A stretch of 64,000 bases of DNA from Dama dama (GCF_033118175.1 NC_083711.1:40744001-40808000), one strand, 5' to 3'; counted from the first letter of the stretch, positions 33,753-45,737 are shown. A program made the numbers and translations. Notes: a model not told the origin generated them from the sequence alone.

Positions 33753-34882
33753 AATCACATGACTATCAAAATAATCATCAATATTATCACTAACAAATGG
33801 TCCCTATAATAATGAAAACATGTTTTCATCTAAACTTTCTCATCCCTTGCTTTTTTTTTTTTTATACTCTCTACATTTTACTTATCTGGAAAAATATGCT
33901 TTGATTTTCAGTCAGACTGGCCAAAATTATATATTTAGAAATCAGAGGTACAAATTGTAAGATAAAAGTGATACTGGGAGCTAAGTGGATTTAATCAAAT
34001 ATTCATTCATTTAATCCATTGTAATTGTGTGTCTACTATTAGTTAGGCACCATTCTAGGCTCTGAGAGTGTAGTGATAATTTTCCAAATAAGTCATTTAG
34101 ATTTTTACTTAAAGCATTCTAATAAATGACTTTTAAATATTTAAACTTATTCGAAAATTTTAAAGTACATTTGAAAGACATGGCATACCATTTCAGCTTT
34201 ATGAAGGTATGATTGGCAGATAAAATTATAGTAAGTGTAAAGTGTACAATGTGAGAATTTCATTTATGTTTACATTCATCTATGTTTACTCCCACAAGCA
34301 AGTTTTTTTTTTTTTTTTTTTTAACACACCCTTTCAATATATCTTTATTGAGTGGCTACTATATCCTAGGCTTTGGACTAGAAATTTCAGAAAGTGATGA
34401 TACTTGGTATATCCCAGAATCAGAGAATTCAACAGGAAGAATACAGCAGTTAACCAATACTCATAATACAAGGGAAAATATGTTTTGCAATGAAAATAAC
34501 AATTGGTGCTAGGAGATTTTGGGGAGGTCATGTGAGCCTCAAGTCATAACATGGAAGGCTTCAGACAATGAAGACAGAAGGAAGAGCCTGGTTAAGGCTT
34601 GGAATGAGGCAAACCATGAGGGAAATTGTTTTTATAGGAGTAATCTGCTTTGTCTGAAGCATAGGATGTATAGGGAGGGTCCCATGAAGAGGCAACAGAA
34701 CAGCCAGGTTAATTAGTAGATGTTGTGTTGTTAGCAAATGACCAGGAACAGAAGCTTCCTGAGAAATGCAATTGGACTGTGGGAGGAGTGAAGTCCTCCT
34801 GGGCAGTTCCCCTCATCTGCTCCTGGTAATAAGTAGCCACATCCTCTATGACTCTGTTTGGAAGGCTATACGCATCACTTCC
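33753..34882. other. Intergenic DNA with L2-like trace and poly(T)
   Basis: 33990-34080 and 34335-34380 carry degraded 'tattcattcatttaatcca' and 'ttattgagtggctactatat' motifs like old L2/MIR-class repeats. A T run of 20 lies at 34302-34321. The minus frame 34334-34531 is chance. Confidence 0.35.
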
Positions 34883-35207
34883 GGCTTCCCTGGCAGCTCA
34901 GCTGGGAAAGAATCCACCTGCAATGCAGGAGACCCCAGTTTTATTTCTGGGCTGGGAACATTCCCTGGAGAAGGGACTAGCTACCCACTCCAGTATTCTT
35001 GGGCTTCCTGGGTGGCTCAGACAGTAAAGAATCTGCCTGCAATGCAGCAGACTTGGGTTCGACCTTGGGGTTGGGAAGATCTCCTGGAGGAGGGCATAGC
35101 ACCCCACTCCAGTATCCCTGCCTGGAGAATCTCATGGACAGAGGTGCCTGGCAGGCTACAGTCCATGGGGTCACAAAGAGTCGGGCACAACTGAGCAACA
35201 AAACAGC
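34883..35207 (+). mobile_element. Bov-tA SINE with two tRNA-like heads
   Basis: First head (ggcttccctggcagctcag) and spacer to 'cactccagtattcttgg' at about 35002, then a second head at 35002 (gggcttcctgggtggctcag) and the full body. Open frames across it (34766-35194 and others) are SINE translation. Confidence 0.9.
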
Positions 35208-37111
35208 ACATGCATCAATTCTTCAAGGAGAAAAAGCAACGCAAGGAAAAGGGGATGAGGAGCTCCATGCAGAGACAAAAAGAGTGTCTACCTGTTGGGT
35301 GAGTGATGGATGAGTGTAAAAGGGAGATGAGAAATCAGTGAAAATGATGAGTGAGAAAAAGCTCCTGAATTTAGCAAAATCTCAGCGGTCAACATAAGAT
35401 GATAAGTCAATAAGTTCAGTTGAGGTCAATAAGGTCATTGAGTCAATTGACTCAATAGGGTCAATGATAAGACTCCCTTCCTGAAATGCCCCCTTTTCAT
35501 ATTTTGATATTTTATGTTGGGATTACGTTAATGAAGTTACACATGTAAGTTATGCCACTTTGTCCCTCAACCTTAAATACTTGGCACTGAACTTCAATTT
35601 TCAGACACACCATTCTTCAAAATACTGAGTTATCATCTGTTTGTTATCAAATAAGAGAGTAAAGGGAACTGGCATCTGAAATGTTTTTGCAGTAACCTTT
35701 GTTTGTCCCTTGGATAATTGTGTGGCGTACTAACCTTTTACCTTAGTGTTACTTTTCATTGACTCTTTTGCAGCATCTCTGATGATTGTCATCTGTGCCA
35801 AAGAGGAAAACAAAAGCTCTTCTCTGTCACGATGCAACTCTACAAAAATAGGCCTGCAGATGTCAGCTGAAATAATGACACTAGAAGTGAGTCTTTAGTA
35901 TGTTCATACACATGTGGCTTTTCCCTTTCAAGGAGAAGCATTGTAATTCTCTAAAACATTATATTCCGCTCTATACATTAAACCCAGGTTGAGCTGTTGT
36001 ACTGACAAAATTGTACAAATCAGGCAAAACAGATTTTCCAAGTGGCATTTCAAGAACGCTAAACTCACCATGTTTAATAGATCAGGGCACTGGGGCCATA
36101 ATTCTTATGTTTAAGGATAAAGGCTACTCTGCAGTACAATTGTTCCTTAATTCGTGCCTGAAATGCTTTGTAAAACACAAGGTCATTTAAAATTAAGGAT
36201 AAGGCACTTTTTCCATCATTTCCATGTCACCATATGCAATTCTTGATCACAAGGTAGTTTGCTTTAAAGCTGCAAATCCTCCAAATTATGGGGTTGGTTT
36301 CCAGCCTGCTGAGAAGGAAATTAGATATAGAACTTCTGTCTCCTGTTAATGTTAATGGGACTTGCATGCCTAATTCCCTTAGAAGCCCAGAACAAATGTG
36401 TGCTTATGAGTCAGCATTACTAGGTTTTCTGAGTCTTTACCCTTTAAACGTGTCATTAGTCTGAATAATAGCCAATCCCTTAGCTGACTCCAAACCAAGC
36501 CTCAGCTACTGGAGTTGGAAACTCTGGGATTTCAGCTCTCACAAATAGCCTGAACTATCCTCAGATCTGAATGCTCCCATATGTTACTCTCCTTTGTACC
36601 CTGGGCCAAGATTAAAATTCCCAAGCTGTTTAATATTTATGTTTCTACCTTATATTTTTATATTGAAGGTGTAATACTCATTAGGCATTGAACTAACTTT
36701 TAGGAATTCATTTAAAAATATTAATCTTTATTTGAGTCCTAAAAATTATTAACTTTTCAATGTGTTTTTTCTAATTGCATTATTCTAATAGAAGTATTAT
36801 TCCAGCCAGGCAAGATTATCTAAAACAACTCTGTGTTCTCATCCTTGAAGTATTTGCTTCTGGTATTGTTTTATGATATTCATTGCTGAGTACTTAATTA
36901 TATTACTGTAGGTCTTTATCTAACAAATAGAGAAAAGACATATTTTTGTAGAAGTAAGATAATGTTGTATACAAGATTTTCAAAATCAAACAATAACTTC
37001 AAAAGCACCTACATTTTTTCCTTTAATTAAAGATCTATTTTTTATCTTTATTTATTTAAAATATGTTTTAAAAGAAAGGCCAATAACATTAGAAAAGGTT
37101 ATTTTTTGGGG
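35208..37111. other. 1.9-kb repeat-poor interval
   Basis: No recognised repeats. Contains the perfect 20-bp palindrome at 35437-35456. 35870-36420 reads as compositionally balanced unique sequence that may be conserved. No coding frame. Confidence 0.4.
35437..35456. promoter_or_regulatory. 20-bp perfect palindrome with two AP-1-type sites
   Basis: attgagtcaattgactcaat is its own reverse complement. It holds tgagtca and tgactca, both matching the AP-1 (TRE) consensus, two bases apart and facing each other. Function is inferred only. Confidence 0.4.
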
Positions 37112-37322
37112 GGCTTCTCTGGTAGCTCAGATGATAAAGAACCTGCTTGCAATGTATGAGACATGGGTTCGGTCCCTGGGTTGGGAAGATCCGCTAGAGG
37201 AAGCATGGCAATCCATTCCAGTATTCTTGCCTGGAGAATCCCCATGGACAGAGGAGCCTGGGGGGCTACAGTCCATGGGGTCTCAAAGAGTGGGACACGA
37301 CTGAGTGACTAAGCATGCACAC
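37112..37322 (+). mobile_element. Bov-tA SINE
   Basis: Head 'ggcttctctggtagctcag', 'gggttcggtccctgggttgg', and end 'cgactgagtgactaagcatg'. Confidence 0.92.
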
Positions 37323-37489
37323 ATTATTTTTATTCCCATGAGCCAGCTCTTCTCTGTAACTTTGTTACTCAGAATGGCCTCACCTGGAAGTTGTGAGAAG
37401 TGCAGAATCTCATTCCTGTCTGTCTCCTTCTAAATGTCCAGATTATCAAATTCCACAGCTGATTTTTATGTACATAGAGCTTGATAGTG

Positions 37490-37700
37490 GGCGTGCGTGT
37501 TCAGCCATGTCCGATTCTTGGCCACCCTATGGACTGTAGCCCCCCAGGCTCCTCTGTCCGTGGGATTCTCCAGGCAAGAATACTGGAGTGGGCTTGCCTT
37601 CCTCCAGTGGATCTTCCCAACCCAGGGATCGAATCTTGTCTCCCACATCTCCTGCATTAGCAGGTGGATTCTTTTACCACTGAACCACCTGGGAAGCCCA
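37490..37700 (-). mobile_element. Bov-tA SINE
   Basis: Antisense copy from 'tcagccatgtccgattcttg' to 'gaaccacctgggaagccca'. Only ~170 bp from the sense copy upstream, so the two form a loose inverted pair. Confidence 0.92.
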
Positions 37701-37984
37701 GAGTCTGATAAACACTTCTCTATAACATTGAAATTAACTCTAAGTAGTCAGAATTAAGCCACTTTTGATGCCAGGATTTTCCTATATATTCCATTTTATG
37801 TGGACATTTGTCATAATTTCTTAAGACACAGAAGTCTACTTTTACCGATAAGTGTATGCATTTTCTCCTTACAACATAGAACGGCCTCCTGTGAAGCATT
37901 TGAGGCTTTAAACAGAACATGTTCTGAAAACATTGTAAACAGGCACAGTTGTCCCACTAGACGATAATTTATTTACTATTGTTG
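37701..37984. other. Intergenic DNA
   Basis: No feature recognised. Confidence 0.4.
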
Positions 37985-39305
37985 TTCTTGTTTCTGTTCA
38001 GTTGCCCAGTCATGTCTGACTCTGTGACCCTATGGACTACAGCATGCCAGGACTGCCTGTCCCTCACCATCTCCCAGAGTTTGCCCAAGTTCATGTCCAT
38101 TGCATTGGTGATGCCACCCAGCCATCTCATTCTCTGGTGTTCTGCCTTCTTTATGTCCAGTTCTCACAACCATATGGGACCACTGGGAAGACCATAGCCT
38201 TGACTATATGGACCTTTGTTGACAGAGTAATGTCTCTGCTTTTCAACACACTGTCTAGATTTGTCATAGCTTTCCTGCCAATCTTCTGATTTCATGGCTG
38301 CAGTCACCATCCACAGTGATTTTAGAGTCCAAGAAGAGGAAATCTGTCACCATGTCCACATTTTCCCCTTCTGTTTGCCATGAAGTAACGGGGCTGGGTG
38401 CCATGATCTTAGTTTTTTTAATATTTAATTTTAAGCTGGCTCTTTCACTCTCCTCCCTCACCCTCATCAAGAGGCTCTTTAGTTCCTCTTTGTTTTCTAC
38501 CTTTAGAGTGGTATCATCCACATATCTGAGTTTGTTGATATTTCTCCCACCTATCTAGCTTGTAACTCGTCCAGCCCAGCATTCCTTATGATGTGCTCAG
38601 TGGATAGGTTAAACAAACAGGGTGATGGCAGACAGCCCTGTCATGCCCCTTTCTCAATCTTGAACCAATCAGTTGTTCCACACAGGGTTCTAACTGTTGC
38701 TTCTTGACCCACAAACAGGTTTCTCAGGAGGCGGTTAAGATGGTCTGGTATTCCCATCTTTTTAAGAGCTTTCCACAGTTTGTCATGCTCCACACAGTCA
38801 AAGGTTTTAGCATATTTGATGAAACAGAGGTAGATGTTTTTCTGGAATTCTCTAGCTTTCTCTTTGATCCAGCAAATGTTGGCATTTTGATCTTTGGTTC
38901 TTCTTCCTTTTCTAAACCCAGCTTGGACATCTGGAAGTTCTTGGTTCACATAATGCTGAAGCCTTGCGTGCAAGATTTTAAGCTTGACCTGACTAGCATG
39001 GGTTGTTATTGTTGTTCAGTTGCTCAGTCTTGTCCAACTCTTTGTGACCCCATGGACTGCAGCATGCCAGGCTTCCCTGTCCTTCACTATCTCCCAGAAC
39101 TTGCTTGAACTCATACCCATTGAGTGCAATTGTCCAATGGTTAGCACATTCTTTGGTACTACCCTTCTTGGGAATTGGGATGAAATTGATCTTTTCCACT
39201 CTTGTGACCACTGCTGGGTCTTCCAGATTTGCATACATATTGAATGTAACATCCTGATAGCATCATCCTTCAGGATTTTGAATAGTTCTACTGGAATTCC
39301 ATTAT
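37985..39305 (-). mobile_element. BovB (RTE) LINE fragment with nested BovB piece
   Basis: Antisense BovB. Minus frame 38973-38641 encodes RT segments (QHYVNQELPDVQAGFRKGRR, CFIKYAKTFDCVEHDKLWKA, HLNRLLRNLFVGQEATVRT). 38521-38264 carries LKSLLMRVREESERASLKLN. A second BovB-type 3' end is nested at 38999-39128, splitting the element. Outer sequence resumes to ~39305 (VVTRVEKINFIPIPKKGSTK). Confidence 0.88.
38999..39128 (-). mobile_element. Nested BovB/Bov-A 3'-end insertion
   Basis: 'ttgttattgttgttcagttg' followed by 'tccaactctttgtgacccca' and 'cttccctgtccttcactatc' interrupts the RT region of the surrounding BovB. The outer reading continues on either side. Confidence 0.8.
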
Positions 39306-40498
39306 TTACTAGAGTGGCCCTTAAATTGCAGATGCATAAGAAAAACTGTGGAGTATAAAATATATACAGTCTTGGTCCCCATGCTCAGATATTTCTGTTA
39401 CATTAGTCCAGATTGACATCCAGGAATCTGTATTTTTTAAATTACCCCAGGTGATGTGAGATTTTCTGAGAACATTTTGAGAAAAATGCTCTAATGCCTA
39501 ACTTATATGCCTATTGTGTTCTTTTCATTCCAGAGCTGTGTGGCATAGTCCAAAGGTACCACAATTTTGCATTTTGTATTTCAGGTGAAAAAAAAAATAG
39601 TGGGAAAATAGTTAGGAGAAATGCCACTGGGTCTTGAAAATTTTCACTTACCTGTTCATAAAAATATCAAAATCACCACTTATGTGACTAGGAGTAATTG
39701 TAAAATACTATTTCAAAAAGTTATAGCCAAATAGTTATCAATATCTAGAAATAGCTGATTGCTAAATATAGACATTAACTTACCCAGTTTATTTTGAATA
39801 TTAAAGAAAATTATTAGGCTGTTTTTTTAAAAAGTGTGACATCAAAGAAAGGATTAAAGTTGATGTTATATTTCAATATTTGAAGTGGAATAAATAATAG
39901 CTCAACTAAAACATTATTTGGTCAACCTGTCTGTACCTGATGTTTTTTCTGTCCTCTCAAAGTTGCATATTTTAAAAGCTATTCATTTGAAAATATTTAT
40001 TGGAACTATAGAAATGAATATATTGCTCAGGGCAAGTCTATGATAGATGAAAGTAGAAGAAGGAACTACAAATGAATTTGAAAAGAAGCAAATAGAGAAA
40101 TGGAACAAAACCAAAGGAACAAACCTATTTGAAATTAAATTAGATTTCAGCCAAAAAAAAAAAAAAATAGTTACCCTTCCCATATATTTGGGAAACTTAA
40201 AATATATCCTCTTAGCTAAACTTTGAGGTAAAGAGAAAATAAGATGGAAGATAATGTATATTTCCTACCGAATGTCAGTGAATATACTAGTTGTCACAGC
40301 CTGTGGGATAACATATAGCTTTAAAGTGCAAAAAAGATGACTGAAAATACATATTCTAAGGGTTAAGTGCAAGAGCCTAGAAATAAGTATAACAAATTAA
40401 ACTTAAAGGAAAAAGAAATAAAGTTAAGAATGAAATAGATATTAAAAGTAACTTATTTATAGATATTCCCACTAAATATTGATATATTAAGTAATGAT
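39306..40498. other. AT-rich intergenic DNA
   Basis: No gene or recognised repeat; short A runs at 39587-39596 and 40154-40166. Confidence 0.45.
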
Positions 40499-40510
40499 AT
40501 GTAGATATTA

Positions 40511-40714
40511 GGGCTTCCCAGGTGGTGCTAGTGGTAAAAACCCACATGCCAATGCAGGAGACTTAAGAGACATGGGTGCAATCCATGGGTGGAGAAAATC
40601 CCCTGGAAGAGGGCGTGGTACCCACTCTAGTATTCTTGCTAGAGAATCCCATGGACAGAGGAGCCTGGCAGGCAACTGTCCTGAAGTGACTGAAGTGACT
40701 GAGCATGTACACAC
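40511..40714 (+). mobile_element. Bov-tA SINE with intact target duplication
   Basis: Plus-strand copy, flanked by a perfect 12-bp direct repeat atgtagatatta at 40499-40510 and 40715-40726. Slightly rearranged near the end (gaagtgactgaagtgactga). Confidence 0.95.
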
Positions 40715-40807
40715 ATGTAGATATTAATTTGATTTACAAGACATAATAAATGAAGAAAAAAACTGCCAGGTTAATCAGTTACTTAAAAAGAAGAAAATAA
40801 AAGTACC

Positions 40808-40919
40808 CAGGTATACAAATATCCTCTCCCTTTTGAACCTCCCTCCTATGGCTGATTCATGTTGAGGTCTGACAGAAAACAACAAAATTCTGTTAAGCAA
40901 ATATCCTTCAATTAAAAAA
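40808..40919 (+). mobile_element. Short ruminant L1 insertion with 5' inversion
   Basis: 40809-40846 is L1 3' sequence in antisense (ggtatacaaatatcctctcc ... gaacctccctcc). It is joined at 40846/40847 to the adjacent L1 3' end in sense (tatggctgattcatgttgag ... ccttcaatt) and a poly(A). Flanking aaaagtacc repeats lie at 40799-40807 and 40920-40928. This is the twin-priming signature. Confidence 0.85.
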
Positions 40920-40956
40920 AAAAGTACCAGGACAATATCACATCCTAGAAGTCAAG

Positions 40957-41273
40957 GAAAGTGACTGTGTCAGTTGGTAGAGAATCCACCTGCAATGCAG
41001 GAGACCCCGGTTAGATTCCTGGGTCAGGAAGATCCATTGTAGAAGGGATAGACTACCCACTCCAGTATTCTTGGGCTTCCCTTGTGGCTCAGCTGGTAAA
41101 GAATCCACCTGCATTTTGGGAGACCTGGGTTCGATCCTTAGGTTGGGAAGCTACCCTGGAGAAGGGAAAGTCTACCCACTTCCAGTATTCTGGCCTGGAG
41201 AATTCCAAGGATTGTATAGTCCATGGGGTTGCAAAGTGTTGGACACAACTGAGTGCCTTTCACTTTCACTTTA
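40957..41273 (+). mobile_element. Bov-tA SINE with two tRNA-like heads
   Basis: Damaged first head (cagttggtagagaatccacc), spacer ending 'actccagtattctt' at ~41071, second head at 41072 (gggcttcccttgtggctcag), body, and a ttcactttcacttt end. Confidence 0.88.
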
Positions 41274-41388
41274 AGAAAAAATAGTTGAGTGCTTCCCAGA
41301 TAGAAGTAAATTAAGGCTTAAGGAGTTTCCACTTGATTGTGAGACAAGAAAATCAGGAGGATTTTGAGACAACAATTTTAGGGAATTT

Positions 41389-41516
41389 TCTTTCTTTTTT
41401 GGGGGGCAGCATCACATGGCATGAGGAAGCTTAATAACACCACCAGGGATCAAACCCATTGCATCAAACCCATGCCATGGAAGCAGTCTTAACCATTGGA
41501 CCATCAGGGAACTTCC
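41389..41516 (-). mobile_element. CHR-type tRNA SINE
   Basis: Antisense CHR SINE with its T-rich tail at 41389-41400 and head ending 'ccatcagggaacttcc'. Flanked by a perfect 11-bp duplication ttagggaattt at 41378-41388 and 41517-41527. Confidence 0.9.
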
Positions 41517-41527
41517 TTAGGGAATTT

Positions 41528-43262
41528 GGAGTGTTGCAGGTAAGAAGAAGGATACGGTGACTTGAGAATAAATATGTCCAGAATTAAAAACAGTATGATA
41601 GAGTATTCAACACTTTTTGCTGAAAAGGGGAAGGGAGAGTGACGGGGGCTCTAGTGGAAAACTGAGGAAAAGCAAACATTTTCATGTTTTAGCAGTGAGG
41701 TTTGAAGATGCTGGAGAAAGAATTGTTGATGGGACAAGATCATGGGGCACCTAAAAGAAGGGAGAATGAGCTGTAGAGACTTCATTGCAACTGGAACAAA
41801 ACACAAAATCACAAGCACAGATGTAAGTAAGGTTTTAGGTTTGAGAGTTCTTTTCTGATGTCTTTATCTTTGTTTTGAAGCAGAAAACAAAGTTATTTGT
41901 GGAAAGAGAGATGCTGATGAAGTTGGAGCTTCAAGAAAACAGAGGAAGTTGGATTATTCACACTGGAAAATGAGACTGTATGCACATCAGAGAAAGATCA
42001 TAGACTAGCCAGGCACTGTTGAGTTTGGATATCATGAAGCTTATTATGACCTTAATTCTGAACAACTATAAAAAGTTCTTCCTCATCACTATCCAGCAAG
42101 CTAGGTGAGGTTGAATTTATCAAGGGTTGAGATTTTCTAGGCAGGTTGACAGAAAGACAATGGGTAAAGGAAGTCATGGACATTGAAGAAAGAATAACTG
42201 AAGTTGTGAAACATGGGGATTCAAGCTGAGTGAAGAAAGAATGGGCTCACAAAAGGGATGAATACATGGAGGGAGGTGGTAAAAGCCAGGAGAGCAAGTT
42301 AGAGGTTCAGATGTCAAATGGATCAACCTCCTGGACAGTAAAATATTCATGATGACTGCAGGATTTGGGGTGAAGAAATCTGGGAGCAAAGTGCAGAGAA
42401 GTTGATGCCTAAGGGGGCCTGAAGAGAGTCTGCTAAAAGAAAGAAAAGGGCTTATATACAAAAGTTGGAGGGATAAGGAGCTCTCCATCTTAGTACAAAT
42501 AGAGGCAGGGCTGATGTCAATTTCACCCCCAGGAATGAGGCATCTAGAGAACAAGAGAATGTATTTGAGAATGTGAAATTGTATCCTCAGTGAAGAGCCA
42601 GGTTTTGTTTCGGGCCAGTTGGTAGATGGAATGTTCTGAGAAGAGGGTGAGGACATGGGTAGTGTGTTAACCAGAGAATGGAAAGATTTAGAAGAGGTGA
42701 GGTGAGATCAGATGGTGAGTTCAGTTCAAAGGAAAGAGCAGAAGGTGCGGACGAGTTGAGAACAGATGACAGGGGAGGATTTCAATGCAGAGTGAACAAA
42801 GGGTCTAGAGATAGGAGGCCTGGACGGTTAAGTGGTCTGTAATGCCTGCCAAAGAACTAGTCTGGTGGAAGTCAGGGATTTGGGAAAGAGGAGAGTTTTG
42901 AGGCATGAACTTACATTACATATTCTGGCCTCTGACAGTCAATTATTTCTGATAAATGTTTTAATTATGTTTCCTGTTATGAATTGCATTTTTCTGTAGA
43001 TAAGGAGTGAGCCATCTAGAATTTAAAAAAAAAAGACAAAAAGCTTATGTAGGATGAAATATTGAGAGAGCAGTAAGGTAACAGAAGGACTAGGGAGTGG
43101 GGTAAAACCTCAGAGGACTTCTGTGCTCTCCTCTGGGTCTGGCCTGAATTTTGTGGAGGATTTTGCTCTTTGGGAGATGGACAGCACTCAGGGTCAGAGG
43201 GGAGGCCATGGAAATAATAAGTTGAGTAAATAATAGTAGTTGTGTTGGTCAGATGAGCTTCA

Positions 43263-43265
<3 letters not shown>
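41528..43265. other. 1.7-kb purine-rich (plus strand) interval
   Basis: Strong A+G excess on the plus strand over the whole stretch. No repeat family recognised. The 160-codon minus frame 42174-42656 (rich in Ser, Leu, Pro) is the complement of purine-rich sequence and has no recognisable domain, so I do not call it a gene. It may be a decayed old element. Confidence 0.4.

Positions 43266-43301
<36 letters not shown>
43266..43301. repeat. (TG)n microsatellite
   Basis: 18 perfect tg units. Confidence 0.97.
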
Positions 43302-43302
<1 letters not shown>

Positions 43303-43439
43303 ATGTGTGCTGGTTGGTGATTTCTTAGAGGCTGAGATATCAGGAGACACTAAAAATACAACTATGGAAAATTATCTTGGGAGAAAAAACATCTAACTTT
43401 AGAAGGTGTAATCTTACTATATCTCATACTTCCCATTAC

Positions 43440-43830
43440 TTCATGCATATCAATACCATGGCCCTTCTTGAGTTTGTCACTCAAGTCATGTTTCTTCTTG
43501 CCCCAGGTCTTTTGCACGCACCATTCCCTTCAGCAAAAACACTTTTGCTTCTCATTACCTTGGACAACATCATTATCTCAGCTAAAATGGCACTTTCAAG
43601 TTAGTTTCCCTCTGACTTTCTCTCATAGTACTGTGTGTGTACTTTTTCTCTACAGGACACTCAGTCATTATTTTCCTTAGTCATACACACAACATCCTTT
43701 TCATTCATTTTTCTCTAAGCCCTAAAAGGGCAGGAATCAGGAAGGTTTTTTGTTTTTTTTTTCACCACAAAATTTCTAGAACTTGGGAGAGTCCCTTGCA
43801 CAAAGCAGGTGCTTTGAATGGCTAATTTAA
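43440..43830 (+). repeat. Probable L2/MIR-class remnant
   Basis: 'cttgccccaggtcttttgca', 'ccctaaaagggcaggaatca' and 'gtcccttgcacaaagcaggt' match, in order, the 3' part of a common old mammalian repeat of L2 type in sense. Eroded. Confidence 0.4.
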
Positions 43831-45041
43831 TGGATCAGCACAAAAATGTCAAGATGTCTTACAATATGTAATTATGAAAACTTACCACCATGAAAACCTC
43901 ATATAAATCCATTTTGAATTGCTTATTACTATACAAAAATTTTATTAAATAAAGAAAGTTTGAAAAATGAAAAATTATTTCAGATTAAACCATGTTCCCT
44001 AACTCAAATTAAGCTAATTTACTATTTGATAGGACACTAGAATTCCCATTCTCACTGTATGGAATAATATATTAAACTTCTCTGTGAAACTACACCTTGT
44101 GTTTGCATATCATATAATTGAAGGAATATGTGTCAGAATAACCTCACATCAACAGGGTTTTCTCGGACTCTGTAGAAACTGGTTCTTTCCAAGATGTAGC
44201 GGGTTGAAGAGCATTTTATAGTCCATTCCAAAGACCTCTAGTTCTCAACAGAAGAGAGAAAACTGTTGTTTGAAATGAAGTTAAATATGTGTCTTAACTA
44301 GCTTCTTCTTGATAAATTCAACAAGGGAAGCAGTTCTTGTAAGATATCTAAATATGAGAAGAAAGTCACATAAAGAAAAAAATCCATAAAATGTTATGCT
44401 TGTATATATCAGAGATATTTTAATAAAGCCCAATAACTGACCGAGTGTATGGTTGTATTTCTTTCAACTAAAAAATATTAGAAAAAATGAAAATAAATTT
44501 GGAAAGGGCTTGTTTGCCTTACCAAAGGGGCTAACACTACAGGAGGCTTCTATTTCAGAAAAATAGTTTCAACACAGGGGAGATTTTCCCCCCCAAAATC
44601 AGCAATACACACAACATAGAAAAGCTACAGTTTCACAACAAAAATAAGGAGATATAAGAATTCAGGAAACTAAAATCTGGGTGGGACCTTAAGTGGTTGA
44701 ATCCATCAATTCCCAACATTGGGTAAAGAACTACAGATAAAAATGAAAAGAATTCTCAGAAAATTCCCCTTCCTTGGTACGTAAGCAGATACAAAAGGGT
44801 TGGAAAAAGTTGGGGATTTTGTTTTTCCTTATTTTTTTAAGAAGGAAGTCTTAGAAGAGAGGTCAATTTTATAATCACTTATCCTAGACTTGGTGGAAGA
44901 AGCTATCTCCAAAGAAGACTGTATTATTGAATGATTAAAAATATTTTAGGAAAAACTTAACTTTTACAGTTACTGTAAAAGCTATAAAGTCAAGTGAACA
45001 AGGAGGGAGCTAAAAACCACAGTGATAATTTAATTGCATTT
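43831..45041. other. AT-rich intergenic DNA
   Basis: No feature recognised. Confidence 0.45.
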
Positions 45042-45737
45042 TCAGTTCAGTTCAGCCCAGTAGCTCAGCCATGTCTGACTCCACGGACTGAAACATGCCA
45101 GGCTTCTCTGTCCATCACAACTCCTGGAGCTTGCTCAAACTCATGTCCATTGAGTTGGTGATGCCATCCAACCATCTCATTTTATGTTGTCCTCTTCTCC
45201 TCCTGCCTTTGATCTTTCCCAGCATCAAGGTCTTTTCTATCAAGTCAGTTCTTTGTATCAGGTAGCCAAAGTATTGGAGCTTCAGCTTCAGCATCAGTCC
45301 ATCCAATGAATATTCAGGACTGATTTCCTTTAAGATTGACTGTTTGGATCTTCTAGCAGCCCACGGGACTTTCAGGAGTCTTCTCCAACACCACAGTTCA
45401 GAAGCATCAATTTTTCAGTACTCAGTTTTCTTTATACTCCAACTCTCACATCCATACATGACTACTGGAAAAACCATAGCTTTGACTAGATGGACATTTG
45501 TCAGCAAAGTAATGTCTCTGCTTTTTCATATGCTGTCTAGGTTGGCAATTTGATCTCTGGTTCCTCTGCCTTTTCTAAATCCAGGTTGAACATCTGCAAG
45601 TTCTTGTTTCATGTACTATTGAAACCATGCTTGGAGAATCTTGAGCATTATTTTGATAGCATGTGAGACGAGTGTAATTGTGTGGTGGTTTGAATATTCT
45701 TTGGCATTGCCTTTCTTTGGGATTGGAATAATTTACA
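45042..45737 (-). mobile_element. BovB (RTE) LINE with internal deletion
   Basis: Antisense BovB 3' end at 45042 (ttcagttcagcccagtagct) through the ORF2 C-terminus (LKLKLQYFGYLIQRTDLIEK). At about 45547 'gtctaggttgg' jumps to 'caatttgatctctggttcc', skipping the YADD-region segment present in the other copies. Confidence 0.88.

Noticed and set aside
34766..35194. 142-codon plus-strand frame
   Set aside because: Nearly all of it is the translation of a two-headed Bov-tA SINE (FPGSSAGKESTCNAGDP, AWRISWTEVPGRLQSMGSQR).
42174..42656. 160-codon minus-strand open frame, the longest non-transposon frame
   Set aside because: It is the complement of purine-rich sequence, which avoids stops by composition (Ser/Leu/Pro rich). 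No domain or conserved motif seen.
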